NCBI RefSeq assembly: GCF_010550605.1
Contig: NZ_JAAGNI010000172.1
Span: 1-62,311 of the forward strand
Length of the DNA: 62,311 nt
Source of the DNA: Streptomyces sp. SID9727
GTDB taxonomy: Bacteria; Actinomycetota; Actinomycetes; Streptomycetales; Streptomycetaceae
Reading direction: 5' to 3'
Shown here: one piece after another, positions 8,233-17,435 of the stretch
Layout of the letters: every line of letters starts with the position of its first letter
How positions within the stretch are numbered: position 1 is the stretch's first letter
Position numbers and translations under genes: made by a program
The notes under the pieces: generated by a model
Told to the model about the DNA's origin: nothing
Seen by the model: only the letters and a program-made list of their open reading frames with translations
Databases searched by the model: none

Positions 8233-11200
8233 ATGCAATCATCAGCGCGCATCAGATCGGCGGTAGTTGCAGCGATGCTGGGACTCCTCGCCGTACTCAC
8301 CGGACCGGGGGCGGCCCGGGCCGCCGACACGGCGGAGCCCGCCTCCACGACGGTCGGTGATCTCACCGGCTTCGCGGCCGACGGGGCCGTGTACCGCCTG
8401 ACGGCGGGGGCGGCGAAGGTCCGGGTCGGTTTCGTCTCGGAGGAGACCTTCCGTATCGAACTCGCCCCCGACGGCACCTTCGAGGACCCGGCCGGCGACG
8501 CCATCGTGCTCCCGCAGGGCACCCCGCCCCGCACCCGCTGGAAGGAGCGCGGCGACCGCTACGAGCTGTCCACCCGGAGCGTCACCCTCCGTGTCTACAA
8601 GTCGCCTTTGCGGTTCGCCCTGTACCGGGCCGACGGCAGCCGGGTGTGGTCCGAGACGAAGGGGCTGAGCTGGGACGCCGAACAGACCACCCAGACCCTC
8701 GCCCGAGGCGCCGACGAGCAGTTCTACGGCGCCGGCATGCAGAACGGGCGGGGCAACACCTCGCACCGGGGCAAGACCGTCGAGGTGGGCGTCGACTACG
8801 ACTGGGACGACGGCGGCCACCCCAACTCGGTGCCGTTCTACCTCTCCTCGGCCGGTTACGGCGTCTTCCGCAACACCTTCGCGCCCGGCACCTACGCCTT
8901 CGGCGACCCGGTGACCACCAGCGAGAAGGAGCGGCGTTTCGACGCGTACTACTTCGCCGGTGACAGCGCCAAGGACGTCATCGGCCAGTACACGAAGCTC
9001 ACCGGCAAGCCCTTCCTGCCGCCCGTCTACGGCATGGAGATCGGCGACGCCGACTGCTACCTGCACAACGCCAACCGGGGCGAACGGCACACCCTGGACG
9101 CGCTGAAGGTCGCCGACGGCTACCTCGACAACGACATGCCCAACGGCTGGATGCTCGTCAACGACGGCTACGGCTGCGGCTACGAGAACCTCGCCGAGAC
9201 CGCCAAGGGCCTCCAGGACCGGGGCATGCAGGCCGGCCTCTGGACCGAGGACGGCATCGACAAGCTGGGCGACCAGGTGAAGGCCGGACAGCGCGTCGCC
9301 AAACTGGACGTCGCCTGGGTCGGCGCGGGCTACAAGTTCGCCCTCGACGGCTGCAAGGACGCCTACGCGGGCATCGAGGCCAACAGCGACGCGCGCGGCT
9401 TCACCTACGCCCCCGAGAGCTGGGCCGGCGCGCAGCGCTGCGGGGTCCAGTGGTCCGGCGACCAGTACGGCACCTGGGACTACATCCGCTGGCAGATCCC
9501 GACCTACGCGGGCGCCACGATGTCCGGCCTCGCCTACACCACGGGCGACGTCGACGGCATCTTCGGCGGCAGCGCCAAGACGTACACCCGCGACCTCCAG
9601 TGGAAGATGTTCCTGGGGACCACGATGACCATGGACGGCTGGGCGGCCAGCGACAAGCAGCCCTTCCGCTACGGCGAGCCGTACACCTCCGTCAACCGCG
9701 ACTACCTCAAGCTCAAGGAGTCGCTGCTGCCCTACCAGTACTCCTACGCCCACGAGGCGACGAAGACCGGCGTCGGGATGGTCCGCCCGCTGGCCCTGGA
9801 GTTCCCGGACGACCCGAAGGCCGCGACCGACGCCGCGAAGTACGAGTTCATGTCGGGCGAGGACTTCCTCGTCGCCCCGGTCTACGAGGACAGCACCGAG
9901 CGCGACGGCATCTACCTGCCGGAGGGCACCTGGACCGACTACTGGACCGGGCGCACCTACGAGGGCCCCGCCACCCTCGACGACTACAGCGCCCCGCTGG
10001 ACACTCTGCCGCTGTTCGTGAAGGCCGGGGCGAGCGTGCCGATGTGGCCGGGCATCCGCTCGTACACCGACCGCACCGCCGACTCCCCGCTCGCCTGGGA
10101 CGTCTACCCGCAGGGCCGCTCCTCGTTCACGCTGTACGAGGACGACGGCGTGACCCGCGAGCACCGCGACGGCGCGTACGCCACCCAGACCGCCGACGTC
10201 CGCGCACCCGCCCGGGGCTCGGGCGACGTGACCGTGGACATCGGCGCGAGCAAGGGGGAGTTCAGGGGCAAGCAGAGCAGCCGCCCGTACGAGTTCACCG
10301 TGCACACCGGTTCCGAGCCGAGCGCGGTCCAGCTGACGGGCGAGCTGCCCCGGCTCACCTCGGCCGCCGCGTACGCGAAGGCGGAGCAGGGCTGGTTCTA
10401 CGACCGGGACGACCGGGGCGGTGTGGTGAGGATCAAGACCGCGCCGCTGCCCACGGACCGGAAGTTCTCCGTGAAGCTCAAGCACACCAGCGCCGTCGGC
10501 GGCCGGAACGCCGCCGCCACGGCCACCGTCACCGCCCCGCGCGGCCAGGAGACCGGCGCGGGCGCCCCGGGCACTGTCGCCGTCGACATCACCGCCGGCC
10601 GGGCGGACGTCACGGACGCGACGCTCACCCTCGACGTCCCCGAGGGCTGGCAGGCCGCCCCCGCCGCGTCCGTCGAGCGGATACCGGCGGGCACCACCCG
10701 CCGCGTCGAGGTACGGGTCACCCCGGCGAAGGACGCGCAGGCGGGCGAGGCGCGGCTGACCGCCCTGGCGCGCTACCGGTCCGCGGGTGAGTCCCGGACC
10801 GCCGCGGAACGCCTCGCGGTCACCGTCATGCCGGCGCCGCCCAGCGGTGAGACCTGGGCGAGCGACATGGTGTGGCTGAAGGCGGCCAACGGCTACGGCC
10901 CCGCCGAACGCGACCGCAGCAACGGCGAGTCGGGCGCCACCGACGGACACGCGCTGACGCTGGCCGGGAAGACGTACGAGAAGGGGATCGGCACCCACGC
11001 CGACTCCGACATCGAGGTCTACCTCGGCGGACAGTGCTCCCGGTTCACGGCGGACGCCGGAATCGACGACGAGATCAACGGGTACGGCGAGGTCGCCTTC
11101 TCCGTGGAGGCGGACGGCAAGGTGCTGTGGACCTCGCCGAAGGTGACCGGGGCGTCGGAGACCGTACCCGTCGATGTGGGGCTCGACGGGGCGCGGCATG

Positions 11201-11283
11201 TCCACCTGAGGGTCACGGACACGAACGGGTCCAAGACCGGCGACCACGGCGACTGGGGCGCGGCGCGCTTCAGCTGTTCCTGA
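8233..11283 (+). CDS. Secreted glycoside hydrolase family 31 with NPCBM domain
   Basis: A 1016-residue exported protein. Residues ~1-33 are a signal peptide (Arg-containing start, hydrophobic core, AARA cleavage region). A GH31 N-terminal beta-sandwich and a GH31 barrel (about 250-560) follow, then beta domains and an NPCBM-associated linker (about 755-865). The end is an NPCBM carbohydrate-binding module (about 870-1016, containing KGIGTHADSDIEVYLGG). Catalytic candidates are Asp359 or Asp372 in the KLDVAWV...FALDGCK stretch and Asp410 in WSGDQYG. The motif differs from the classical GH31 WxDMNE, so alpha-glucosidase, alpha-galactosidase or transglycosidase activity are all possible. The ATG lacks a ribosome site. 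The gene is bracketed by two terminators and looks like a one-gene insertion between mshC and the PAC2 gene. Confidence 0.88.
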   Translation: MQSSARIRSAVVAAMLGLLAVLTGPGAARAADTAEPASTTVGDLTGFAADGAVYRLTAGAAKVRVGFVSEETFRIELAPDGTFEDPAGDAIVLPQGTPPRTRWKERGDRYELSTRSVTLRVYKSPLRFALYRADGSRVWSETKGLSWDAEQTTQTLARGADEQFYGAGMQNGRGNTSHRGKTVEVGVDYDWDDGGHPNSVPFYLSSAGYGVFRNTFAPGTYAFGDPVTTSEKERRFDAYYFAGDSAKDVIGQYTKLTGKPFLPPVYGMEIGDADCYLHNANRGERHTLDALKVADGYLDNDMPNGWMLVNDGYGCGYENLAETAKGLQDRGMQAGLWTEDGIDKLGDQVKAGQRVAKLDVAWVGAGYKFALDGCKDAYAGIEANSDARGFTYAPESWAGAQRCGVQWSGDQYGTWDYIRWQIPTYAGATMSGLAYTTGDVDGIFGGSAKTYTRDLQWKMFLGTTMTMDGWAASDKQPFRYGEPYTSVNRDYLKLKESLLPYQYSYAHEATKTGVGMVRPLALEFPDDPKAATDAAKYEFMSGEDFLVAPVYEDSTERDGIYLPEGTWTDYWTGRTYEGPATLDDYSAPLDTLPLFVKAGASVPMWPGIRSYTDRTADSPLAWDVYPQGRSSFTLYEDDGVTREHRDGAYATQTADVRAPARGSGDVTVDIGASKGEFRGKQSSRPYEFTVHTGSEPSAVQLTGELPRLTSAAAYAKAEQGWFYDRDDRGGVVRIKTAPLPTDRKFSVKLKHTSAVGGRNAAATATVTAPRGQETGAGAPGTVAVDITAGRADVTDATLTLDVPEGWQAAPAASVERIPAGTTRRVEVRVTPAKDAQAGEARLTALARYRSAGESRTAAERLAVTVMPAPPSGETWASDMVWLKAANGYGPAERDRSNGESGATDGHALTLAGKTYEKGIGTHADSDIEVYLGGQCSRFTADAGIDDEINGYGEVAFSVEADGKVLWTSPKVTGASETVPVDVGLDGARHVHLRVTDTNGSKTGDHGDWGAARFSCS

Positions 11284-11302
11284 ATGGCCGTCACACAGCG
11301 GA

Positions 11303-11334
11303 GGAGCCGGGCGGGTTCGCACCCGCCCGGCTCC
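11303..11334. terminator. Bidirectional terminator between GH31 and PAC2 genes
   Basis: Perfect 14-bp stem (11303-11316 with 11321-11334) and a TCGC loop, placed between two converging genes. Its symmetry lets it serve both. Confidence 0.8.
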
Positions 11335-11343
11335 CTGCCGGGC

Positions 11344-12438
11344 TCAGTCCTGCGACGGAGGGCCGTCGTCCGGCGCGTCGCCGTCCGGACGGTGGCCGGC
11401 CGGGCCGCTGTCGTCCGTACGGTCGTCGTCCGCGCGGTCGCCGGGCCCGTCGGCCGGCGGCCTTGCGGGCCCCGGCTGTCCCGGACCGGCCTCCGGCCGG
11501 ATCGGCTTGGGCGGTCTCGTCCGGCCGCTCGACGTGTCCCGGAGGTACGTCGCGTCACCGCTCTCCGTGGCGTGCCCGCCGGGCGGCTGGCCCGGGCCCG
11601 GGTCGCGGCGCCGCAGATAGCGTTCGAACTCGCGGGCGATCGCCTCGCCGCTCGCCTCGGGCAGCTCTGCGGTGTCCCGGGCCTCCTCCAGTGTCTGCAC
11701 GTACTCGGCCACCTCGCTGTCCTCGGCGGCCAGCTGGTCGACGCCGACCTGCCAGGCGCGCGCGTCCTCCGGCAGCTCGCCGAGCGGGATGCGCAGTCCG
11801 ATCAGGTCCTCCAGGCGGTTCAGCAGGGCCAGCGTCGCCTTGGGGTTGGGCGGCTGCGACACGTAGTGCGGCACCGCCGCCCACAGGCTCACCGCGGGCA
11901 CCCCGGCGTGCGTGCACGCCTCCTGGAGGATGCCGACGATGCCGGTCGGGCCCTCGTACCTGGTCTCCTCCAGGTCCATGGTGCGGGCCAGGTCCGGGTC
12001 GGACGTCACCCCGCTGACCGGGACCGGTCGGGTGTGCGGGGTGTCGCCGAGCAGCGCGCCCAGCACCACCACCATCTCGACGCCCAGTTCGTGCGCGAAC
12101 CCCAGGAGCTCGTTGCAGAACGAGCGCCAGCGCATGGACGGTTCGATGCCCCGGACGAGGACCAGGTCCCGGGGCTTGTCCCCGCCGACGCGGACCACGG
12201 AGAGCCGGGTCGTCGGCCAGGTGATCTTGCGTACCCCGTTGTCCAGCCACACCGTCGGGCGGTTGACCTGGAAGTCGTAGTAGTCCTCGGCGTCCAGCGC
12301 CGCGAACACCTCGCCCTTCCACTCCCGGTCCAGGTGCGCGACCGCTGTGGAGGCGGCGTCACCCGCGTCGTTCCACCCCTCGAACGCGGCCACCATGACC
12401 GGGTCGATCAGCTCGGGAACGCCCTCGAGCTCGATCAC
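11344..12438 (-). CDS. parJ: PAC2 family protein, probably ParJ
   Basis: A 364-residue protein. GTG 12438 was selected because GGAGG lies 6 bases before it and the product then begins VIELEGVPELIDPVMVAAFE, the standard PAC2 start (EGWNDAGDAA follows). PAC2 proteins resemble proteasome assembly chaperones. From memory, the S. coelicolor member beside mshC and the glycerol operon is ParJ (SCO1662), which affects ParA assembly during sporulation septation; the assignment here rests on that synteny. The last ~65 residues are disordered, rich in Pro, Asp, Gly and Arg. The upstream gap is shared with the divergent fuconate-type operon. Confidence 0.8.
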   Translation of the reverse strand: MIELEGVPELIDPVMVAAFEGWNDAGDAASTAVAHLDREWKGEVFAALDAEDYYDFQVNRPTVWLDNGVRKITWPTTRLSVVRVGGDKPRDLVLVRGIEPSMRWRSFCNELLGFAHELGVEMVVVLGALLGDTPHTRPVPVSGVTSDPDLARTMDLEETRYEGPTGIVGILQEACTHAGVPAVSLWAAVPHYVSQPPNPKATLALLNRLEDLIGLRIPLGELPEDARAWQVGVDQLAAEDSEVAEYVQTLEEARDTAELPEASGEAIAREFERYLRRRDPGPGQPPGGHATESGDATYLRDTSSGRTRPPKPIRPEAGPGQPGPARPPADGPGDRADDDRTDDSGPAGHRPDGDAPDDGPPSQD

Positions 12439-12567
12439 CCCAGCCTCCTTCCGAAGTTCCCTTGCGTACGGGACAACCTTACGGCCTGCGGCCTCCCGTA
12501 CCGCAGCCCCCGTGCACGGCCGGGTGAACCCGGAGCATCGAGGTGCGGGGGACCGCTCGATGGGGCA

Positions 12568-12584
12568 ATGTATCCCCGATACAT
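12568..12584 (+). promoter_or_regulatory. Upstream operator of the fuconate-type operon
   Basis: A perfect inverted repeat, ATGTATC-CCC-GATACAT. Its right half continues as ATACATCCGAG, close to the word ATACATCGGATG found at 12644-12655 and, on the other strand, in front of the GntR gene. It lies 128 bases upstream of the first gene and probably binds the same regulator as the downstream site. Confidence 0.6.
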
Positions 12585-12617
12585 CCGAGCTGTCTGTCGA
12601 AAATTCCCGCCTCTCTC

Positions 12618-12655
12618 TGGACTTGCGCACTCCAAGGCGGCTATACATCGGATGA
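12618..12655 (+). promoter_or_regulatory. Promoter with overlapping operator, fuconate-type operon
   Basis: TGGACT (12618-12623) and TATACA (12642-12647) are separated by 18 bases and can be read as -35 and -10. ACATC-G-GATGA (12645-12655), a near-perfect 5-1-5 inverted repeat, overlaps the -10. A bound repressor would block RNA polymerase. The 12-base word ATACATCGGATG here is identical to the one before the GntR/FCD gene. Confidence 0.6.
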
Positions 12656-12695
12656 CCGGAACAGAGGTCCGATGTTATTTCCCCTGGGGGCGCGC

Positions 12696-14033
12696 ATGAG
12701 TCAGTCCGTCACGGACTTCGAGGTCCACGACATCCGTTTTCCGACCTCGGAACAGCTGGACGGCTCGGACGCCATGAACCCCGACCCGGACTACTCGGCC
12801 GCCTACGTCGTGCTGCGGACCGACGCCGCCGGCCCGGACGGCGAGCCGGCCGAGGGCCACGGCTTCTGCTTCACCATCGGCCGCGGCAACGAGGTGATGG
12901 CCGCCGCGATCGAGGCACTGCGCCCCTATCTGACCGGGCGCCCCGTGCCGCGGACGGCAGCCGGCCTCGGCGCCCTGTACCGGGACCTCACGCACGACTC
13001 GCAACTGCGCTGGCTCGGGCCCGAGAAGGGCGTGATGCACATGGCGGCCGGCGCGGTGGTCAACGCCGCCTGGGACCTGGCGGCCAAGCTGGCCGGCAGA
13101 CCCGTCTGGGAGTTCCTGGCCGGGATGACGCCCGAGGAGCTGGTCTCCCTCGTCGACTTCCGCTACCTCACCGACGCCCTCACCCCCGACGAGGCACTGG
13201 CCCTCCTGCGCGCGGCCGAACCGGGCCGCGCCGAACGCGCCGCCCGGCTGCGCGCCGAGGGCTACCCCGCGTACACCACCTCACCCGGCTGGCTCGGCTA
13301 CTCCGACGACAAGCTGGTCCGGCTCGCCAAGCAGGCCGTGGCCGACGGCTTCACCCAGATCAAGCTCAAGGTCGGCGGCCGGGTCGAGGACGACGTCCGC
13401 CGGATGGCGCTCGCCCGCGAGGCCGTCGGACCCGGCGTCCGGATCGCCGTCGACGCCAACCAGCGCTGGGACGTCGCCGACGCCGTCGCGTGGATGACCG
13501 CGCTCGCCCCGTACGACCCGCACTGGATCGAGGAGCCCACCAGCCCCGACGACGTACTCGGCCACGCCGCCGTCCGCGCCGGCCAGCCGGTCAAGGTCGC
13601 CACCGGGGAACACGTCGCCAACCGGGTCGTGTTCAAGCAGCTCCTCCAGGCCGGGGCCGTCGACTTCGTCCAGATCGACGCCGCACGCGTCGCCGGCGTC
13701 AACGAGAACCTGGCGATCCTGCTGCTCGCCGCCAAGTACGGCGTCCCGGTCTGCCCGCACGCGGGCGGCGTCGGGCTCTGCGAACTCGTCCAGCACCTCG
13801 CGATGTTCGACTACGTGGCCGTCTCCGGTACCCGCGAGGACCGGGTGATCGAGTACGTCGACCACCTCCACGAGCACTTCACCGAACCCACCGTCATCGT
13901 GAACGGCCGGTACACCGCCCCGGCGTCCCCCGGCTTCTCGGCCAGGATGCGCCCCGAGTCCATCACCGCACACCGCTACCCGCAGGGCCCCGTCTGGCAG
14001 GCCCGGCGCCACGAGAAGGAGGAGAGCCGATGA
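12696..14033 (+). CDS. Enolase-superfamily sugar-acid dehydratase, L-fuconate dehydratase type
   Basis: A 445-residue enzyme of the mandelate racemase subgroup. Expected reaction: dehydration of L-fuconate (or a close aldonate) to the 2-keto-3-deoxy acid. The start [20 protein letters not shown] and the long FucD-type capping domain fit L-fuconate dehydratases. Barrel residues are visible: KLKVG (KxK base pair), [24 protein letters not shown] (three metal ligands) and CPHAGGVG (His base). ATG 12696 was preferred for family length; in-frame ATG 12672 is an alternative. It is first in an operon with an SDR and a sugar ABC transporter, and its stop overlaps the SDR start (ATGA). Confidence 0.88.
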   Translation: MSQSVTDFEVHDIRFPTSEQLDGSDAMNPDPDYSAAYVVLRTDAAGPDGEPAEGHGFCFTIGRGNEVMAAAIEALRPYLTGRPVPRTAAGLGALYRDLTHDSQLRWLGPEKGVMHMAAGAVVNAAWDLAAKLAGRPVWEFLAGMTPEELVSLVDFRYLTDALTPDEALALLRAAEPGRAERAARLRAEGYPAYTTSPGWLGYSDDKLVRLAKQAVADGFTQIKLKVGGRVEDDVRRMALAREAVGPGVRIAVDANQRWDVADAVAWMTALAPYDPHWIEEPTSPDDVLGHAAVRAGQPVKVATGEHVANRVVFKQLLQAGAVDFVQIDAARVAGVNENLAILLLAAKYGVPVCPHAGGVGLCELVQHLAMFDYVAVSGTREDRVIEYVDHLHEHFTEPTVIVNGRYTAPASPGFSARMRPESITAHRYPQGPVWQARRHEKEESR

Positions 14034-14809
14034 CCGGCACACGCGACTTCGAGGGGATGAACGCCCTGGTGACCGGCGGCGCCTCCGGCATCGGGGCCGC
14101 CGTCACCGCCCTGCTCCTGGAGCGCGGAGCCCGGGTCGCCGTCCTGGACCGGGACACCTCCGGAGCACCGCGGGGCGCCCTCGCCGTCGAGGCCGACGTC
14201 ACCGACGACGCCGCCGTGCGCGCCGGGGTGGACCGGGCAGCCGCCGAACTGGGCTCCCTGCACACCCTCGTGTCCAACGCGGGCATCGGCGCCATCGGCA
14301 CCGTCACGGACAACGACGACACCGAGTGGGCGCGGGTCCTCGACATCAACGTCCTCGGCATGGTCCGGGCCGCCCGGCACGCCCTCCCGCACCTGCGCCG
14401 CGCGGCCGCCGAGCGCCCCGGTGCCGTGTCCATCACCCACACCTGCTCCATCGCCGCGACCGCCGGGCTGCCCCAGCGCGCCCTGTACAGCGCGAGCAAG
14501 GGCGCCGTCCTCGCGCTCACCCTCGCCATGGCCGCCGACCACGTCCGCGAGGGCGTCCGCGTCAACTGCGTCAACCCGGGCACCGCCGACACCCCGTGGG
14601 TCGGCCGCCTCCTCGACCAGGCGGAGGACCCGGCCGCCGAACGCGCCGCGCTGAACGCCCGGCAGCCGCTGGGCCGGCTGGTCTCCGCCGACGAGGTGGC
14701 CGCCGCGATCGGCTACCTCGCGAGCCCCGCGGCGGCCTCCGTGACGGGCACCGCCCTGGCCGTCGACGGCGGGATGCAGGGCCTGCGCCTGCGCCCCGCC
14801 GGCAGCTGA
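14030..14809 (+). CDS. SDR oxidoreductase, probable 2-keto-3-deoxy-L-fuconate dehydrogenase
   Basis: A 259-residue classical short-chain dehydrogenase. It has the NAD-binding [10 protein letters not shown], the NAG segment in [10 protein letters not shown], the catalytic Ser in [11 protein letters not shown] and the catalytic YSASK. The C-terminal [15 protein letters not shown] is also standard. Behind an L-fuconate dehydratase the likely reaction is oxidation of 2-keto-3-deoxy-L-fuconate in the non-phosphorylating fucose route (inference from family and context). The ATG overlaps the dehydratase stop (ATGA), giving tight coupling. Confidence 0.87.
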   Translation: MTGTRDFEGMNALVTGGASGIGAAVTALLLERGARVAVLDRDTSGAPRGALAVEADVTDDAAVRAGVDRAAAELGSLHTLVSNAGIGAIGTVTDNDDTEWARVLDINVLGMVRAARHALPHLRRAAAERPGAVSITHTCSIAATAGLPQRALYSASKGAVLALTLAMAADHVREGVRVNCVNPGTADTPWVGRLLDQAEDPAAERAALNARQPLGRLVSADEVAAAIGYLASPAAASVTGTALAVDGGMQGLRLRPAGS

Positions 14810-14871
14810 ACCCGTACCCCCGCCACGCCCACCGGGTCCGAGCCGCGACCCCACACAGGAACGGGACACCA

Positions 14872-15912
14872 ATGAGAGTGCGTACGACGAGTGCGGCCGC
14901 CTGTGCCGTACTGCTGGCCGTCACCGCCCTCGCGGGCTGCAACCGCGAATCGTCGGACGCCGGCGCGGGCGGCGGCAAGGTCGGCATCGACCTGCCGCGC
15001 AGCGACAGCGACTTCTGGAACTCGTACCAGAACTACGTCGAGAAGGGCGTCAAGGGCGGCGAGGTCTCCGCGCTCCCGCTCACCAACTCGCAGAACGACA
15101 TCGGCAAGCTCGTCGCCAACGTCCAGACCTTCACCGACCAGGGCGCCAAGGCCGTCGTGATGGCCCCGCAGGACACCGGCGCGATAGCCGAATCCCTCAA
15201 CACGCTCAACGAGAAGAAGATCCCCGTCGTCAGCGTCGACACCCGTCCGGACAAGGGCGACATCTACATGGTGGTGCGCGCCGACAACAAGGCGTACGGC
15301 ACCAACGCCTGCAAGTACCTCGGCGAGCAGCTGAAGGGGAAGGGCAAGGTGGTCGAGTTCCAGGGCGACCTGTCCTCCATCAACGGCCGCGACCGCTCCG
15401 AGGCGTTCAAGGCGTGCATGGACAAGGACTTCCCCGGCATCGAGGTGTTCGAGCTGGCCACCGACTGGAAGGGCGACGTCGCCTCCGCGAAGCTCCAGTC
15501 CACGCTGGCCGCCCACCCCGACGTCAACGGCATCTACATGCAGGCCGGGGGCGTCTTCCTCCAGCCCACCCTGGCGCTCCTGGAACAGAAGAAGCTGCTG
15601 AAGCCCGCCGGTCGGGACGGCCACATCACCATCATCTCCAACGACGGCATCCCCGAGGAGTTCGACGCCATCCGGGCCGGGAAGATCGACGCCACCATCT
15701 CCCAGCCCGCCGACCTGTACGCGAAGTACGCGCTGTACTACGCGAAGGCCGCACTCGACGGCAAGTCCTTCGACGAGGGCCCCACGGACCACGACTCCAC
15801 CATCATCAAGATCCCCAACGGTTACGAGGACCAGCTCCCCGCGCCGCTGGTGACCAAGGAGAACGTGGACGACCCGAAGCTGTGGGCCAACCAGCTGGAG
15901 AAGAAGAGCTAG
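14872..15912 (+). CDS. CUT2-type sugar ABC transporter substrate-binding lipoprotein
   Basis: A 346-residue lipoprotein. A signal peptide ends in a lipobox, TALAGC, with the acylated Cys at about residue 23. The mature part is a periplasmic-binding protein of the ribose/galactose (type 1) fold: KVGIDLPRSDSDFWNSY, KAVVMAPQDTGAIAE, IPVVSVDTRPDKG and GIYMQAGGVF. It should capture a monosaccharide outside the membrane and deliver it to the ATPase/permease encoded immediately downstream. The ligand is probably the sugar whose acid the two upstream enzymes degrade, such as L-fucose or a related sugar. Confidence 0.92.
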   Translation: MRVRTTSAAACAVLLAVTALAGCNRESSDAGAGGGKVGIDLPRSDSDFWNSYQNYVEKGVKGGEVSALPLTNSQNDIGKLVANVQTFTDQGAKAVVMAPQDTGAIAESLNTLNEKKIPVVSVDTRPDKGDIYMVVRADNKAYGTNACKYLGEQLKGKGKVVEFQGDLSSINGRDRSEAFKACMDKDFPGIEVFELATDWKGDVASAKLQSTLAAHPDVNGIYMQAGGVFLQPTLALLEQKKLLKPAGRDGHITIISNDGIPEEFDAIRAGKIDATISQPADLYAKYALYYAKAALDGKSFDEGPTDHDSTIIKIPNGYEDQLPAPLVTKENVDDPKLWANQLEKKS

Positions 15913-15914
15913 CC

Positions 15915-17435
15915 ATGGACCAGGCAGCACCACCACCCGCCGTGCGGGCGGAAGGCGTCGTCAAGCGCTTCGGGCCGACCGTGGCGCTCGACGGGGTGAA
16001 GCTGACCGTGCGGCCCGGCGAGTCCCACGCGCTCGTCGGCCGCAACGGCGCCGGCAAATCGACCCTGGTCGGCGTCCTCACCGGCCTCCACAAGGCGGAC
16101 GCGGGCACCGTCACCTTCGGCGGCGAACCCGCGCCGGCCTTCGGGGACACCACGGCCTGGCAGTCCAGGGTCGCCTGCGTCTACCAGAAGTCCATGGTCG
16201 TACCCGACCTCACCGTCGCCGAGAACCTCTTCCTCAACCGGTTCGACGAGAACGCCCGCTGGATCAGCTGGGGCAGGCTGCGCAGGCGGGCCGAGCGGTT
16301 GCTCGCCGCGTACGGCGTCGAGGTCGACCCGAACACCCGGGCGCGCGATCTCGCGGTCGAGCAGCGGCAGTTCGTGGAGATCGCCCGCGCCCTGTCCTTC
16401 GGCGCCCGGCTCATCGTCCTGGACGAGCCGACCGCCCAGCTCGACGCCCGGGGCATCGCGCGGCTCTTCGGCAAGCTCCGCGAACTCCAGAGCCAGGGCG
16501 TGGCGTTCCTCTTCATCTCGCACCACCTCCAGGAGGTGTACGAGCTGTGCACCGCGGTCACCGTCTACCGCGACGCCCGCCACGTCCTGACCGCCCCCGT
16601 CGCCGAGGTCGCCAAGGAGGACCTGGTCGCCGCGATGACCGGCGAGCGGGCGGCCGCCGCCACCGCCTGGCACGCGGCCGGTGACGCGGCGCCCGACCCG
16701 TCGGCGGAACCCGTCCTGAGCACCGAGCGGCTGAGCCTGCCCGGCCGGTTCGAGCCGCTGGACCTCCACGTGCGCCCCGGCGAGGTGCTGGGCCTGGCCG
16801 GCGCGGCGGCCAGCGGCAACACCGCCGTCGGCGAGGTGCTGGCCGGGATGCGCAAGGCGGGCGGCGGCACGGTCCGGGTGCGGGGCAGGGCCGTACGGGC
16901 GGGCAGCGTGCCGGACGCGCTGGCCGCCGGCATCGGCTACATCCCCGAGGACCGGCACGACCAGGGCCTCGTCCCGGAGCGCAGCGTCGCGGAGAACGCC
17001 ACCCTGACGGTCGCCGACCAGCTCGGCCCCTGGGGCACCGTCCTGCCCTCCCGTACCCGGCGGTTCGCCCGGTCCATGATCGACTCGCTCGACATCAAGA
17101 CCCAGGGCCCCGAGCAGCCCGTCTCCGGGCTGTCCGGCGGCAACCAGCAGAAGGTCGTCGTCGCCCGGGCGCTGGCCCGCGACCCCAGCGTGCTGGTGGC
17201 GGTCCGGCCCACGGCGGGCGTGGACGTCAAGTCCAAGGACTCCCTTCTCGGAGTCGTACGCCGGGTCGCCGACGCGGGCAACGCGGCCGTCGTCGTCTCC
17301 GACGAACTGGACGACCTGCGGGTCTGCGACCGGGTCCTCGCCCTCTTCCACGGGCGGGTCGTCGCAACGTTCGACAGCGGGTGGACCGACGGGGAACTCG
17401 TCGCCGCCATGGAAGGTGTGGGGGAGAGGGAATGA
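15915..17435 (+). CDS. CUT2-type sugar ABC transporter ATP-binding protein (two fused ATPase domains)
   Basis: A 506-residue RbsA/MglA-like protein with two nucleotide-binding domains. Domain 1 (about 1-245) has an intact Walker A (GRNGAGKST), a signature region LAVEQRQFVEIARAL, Walker B LIVLDEPTAQLD and a switch His in ISHHLQEV. Domain 2 (about 250-506) keeps the signature LSGGNQQKVVVARAL. Its Walker A reads GAAASGNTAVG (no Lys) and its Walker B region is VLVAVRPTAGVD (no acidic pair), so it is unlikely to hydrolyse ATP. The ATG is 2 bases after the preceding stop. The gene ends in an ATGA overlap with the permease. Confidence 0.92.
   Translation: MDQAAPPPAVRAEGVVKRFGPTVALDGVKLTVRPGESHALVGRNGAGKSTLVGVLTGLHKADAGTVTFGGEPAPAFGDTTAWQSRVACVYQKSMVVPDLTVAENLFLNRFDENARWISWGRLRRRAERLLAAYGVEVDPNTRARDLAVEQRQFVEIARALSFGARLIVLDEPTAQLDARGIARLFGKLRELQSQGVAFLFISHHLQEVYELCTAVTVYRDARHVLTAPVAEVAKEDLVAAMTGERAAAATAWHAAGDAAPDPSAEPVLSTERLSLPGRFEPLDLHVRPGEVLGLAGAAASGNTAVGEVLAGMRKAGGGTVRVRGRAVRAGSVPDALAAGIGYIPEDRHDQGLVPERSVAENATLTVADQLGPWGTVLPSRTRRFARSMIDSLDIKTQGPEQPVSGLSGGNQQKVVVARALARDPSVLVAVRPTAGVDVKSKDSLLGVVRRVADAGNAAVVVSDELDDLRVCDRVLALFHGRVVATFDSGWTDGELVAAMEGVGERE

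Noticed and set aside
15915..17435. Frameshift or pseudogene in the sugar ABC ATPase
   Set aside because: The frame is open at normal length, with the signature motif kept; domain 2 is degenerate only in catalytic residues, which is known in this family.
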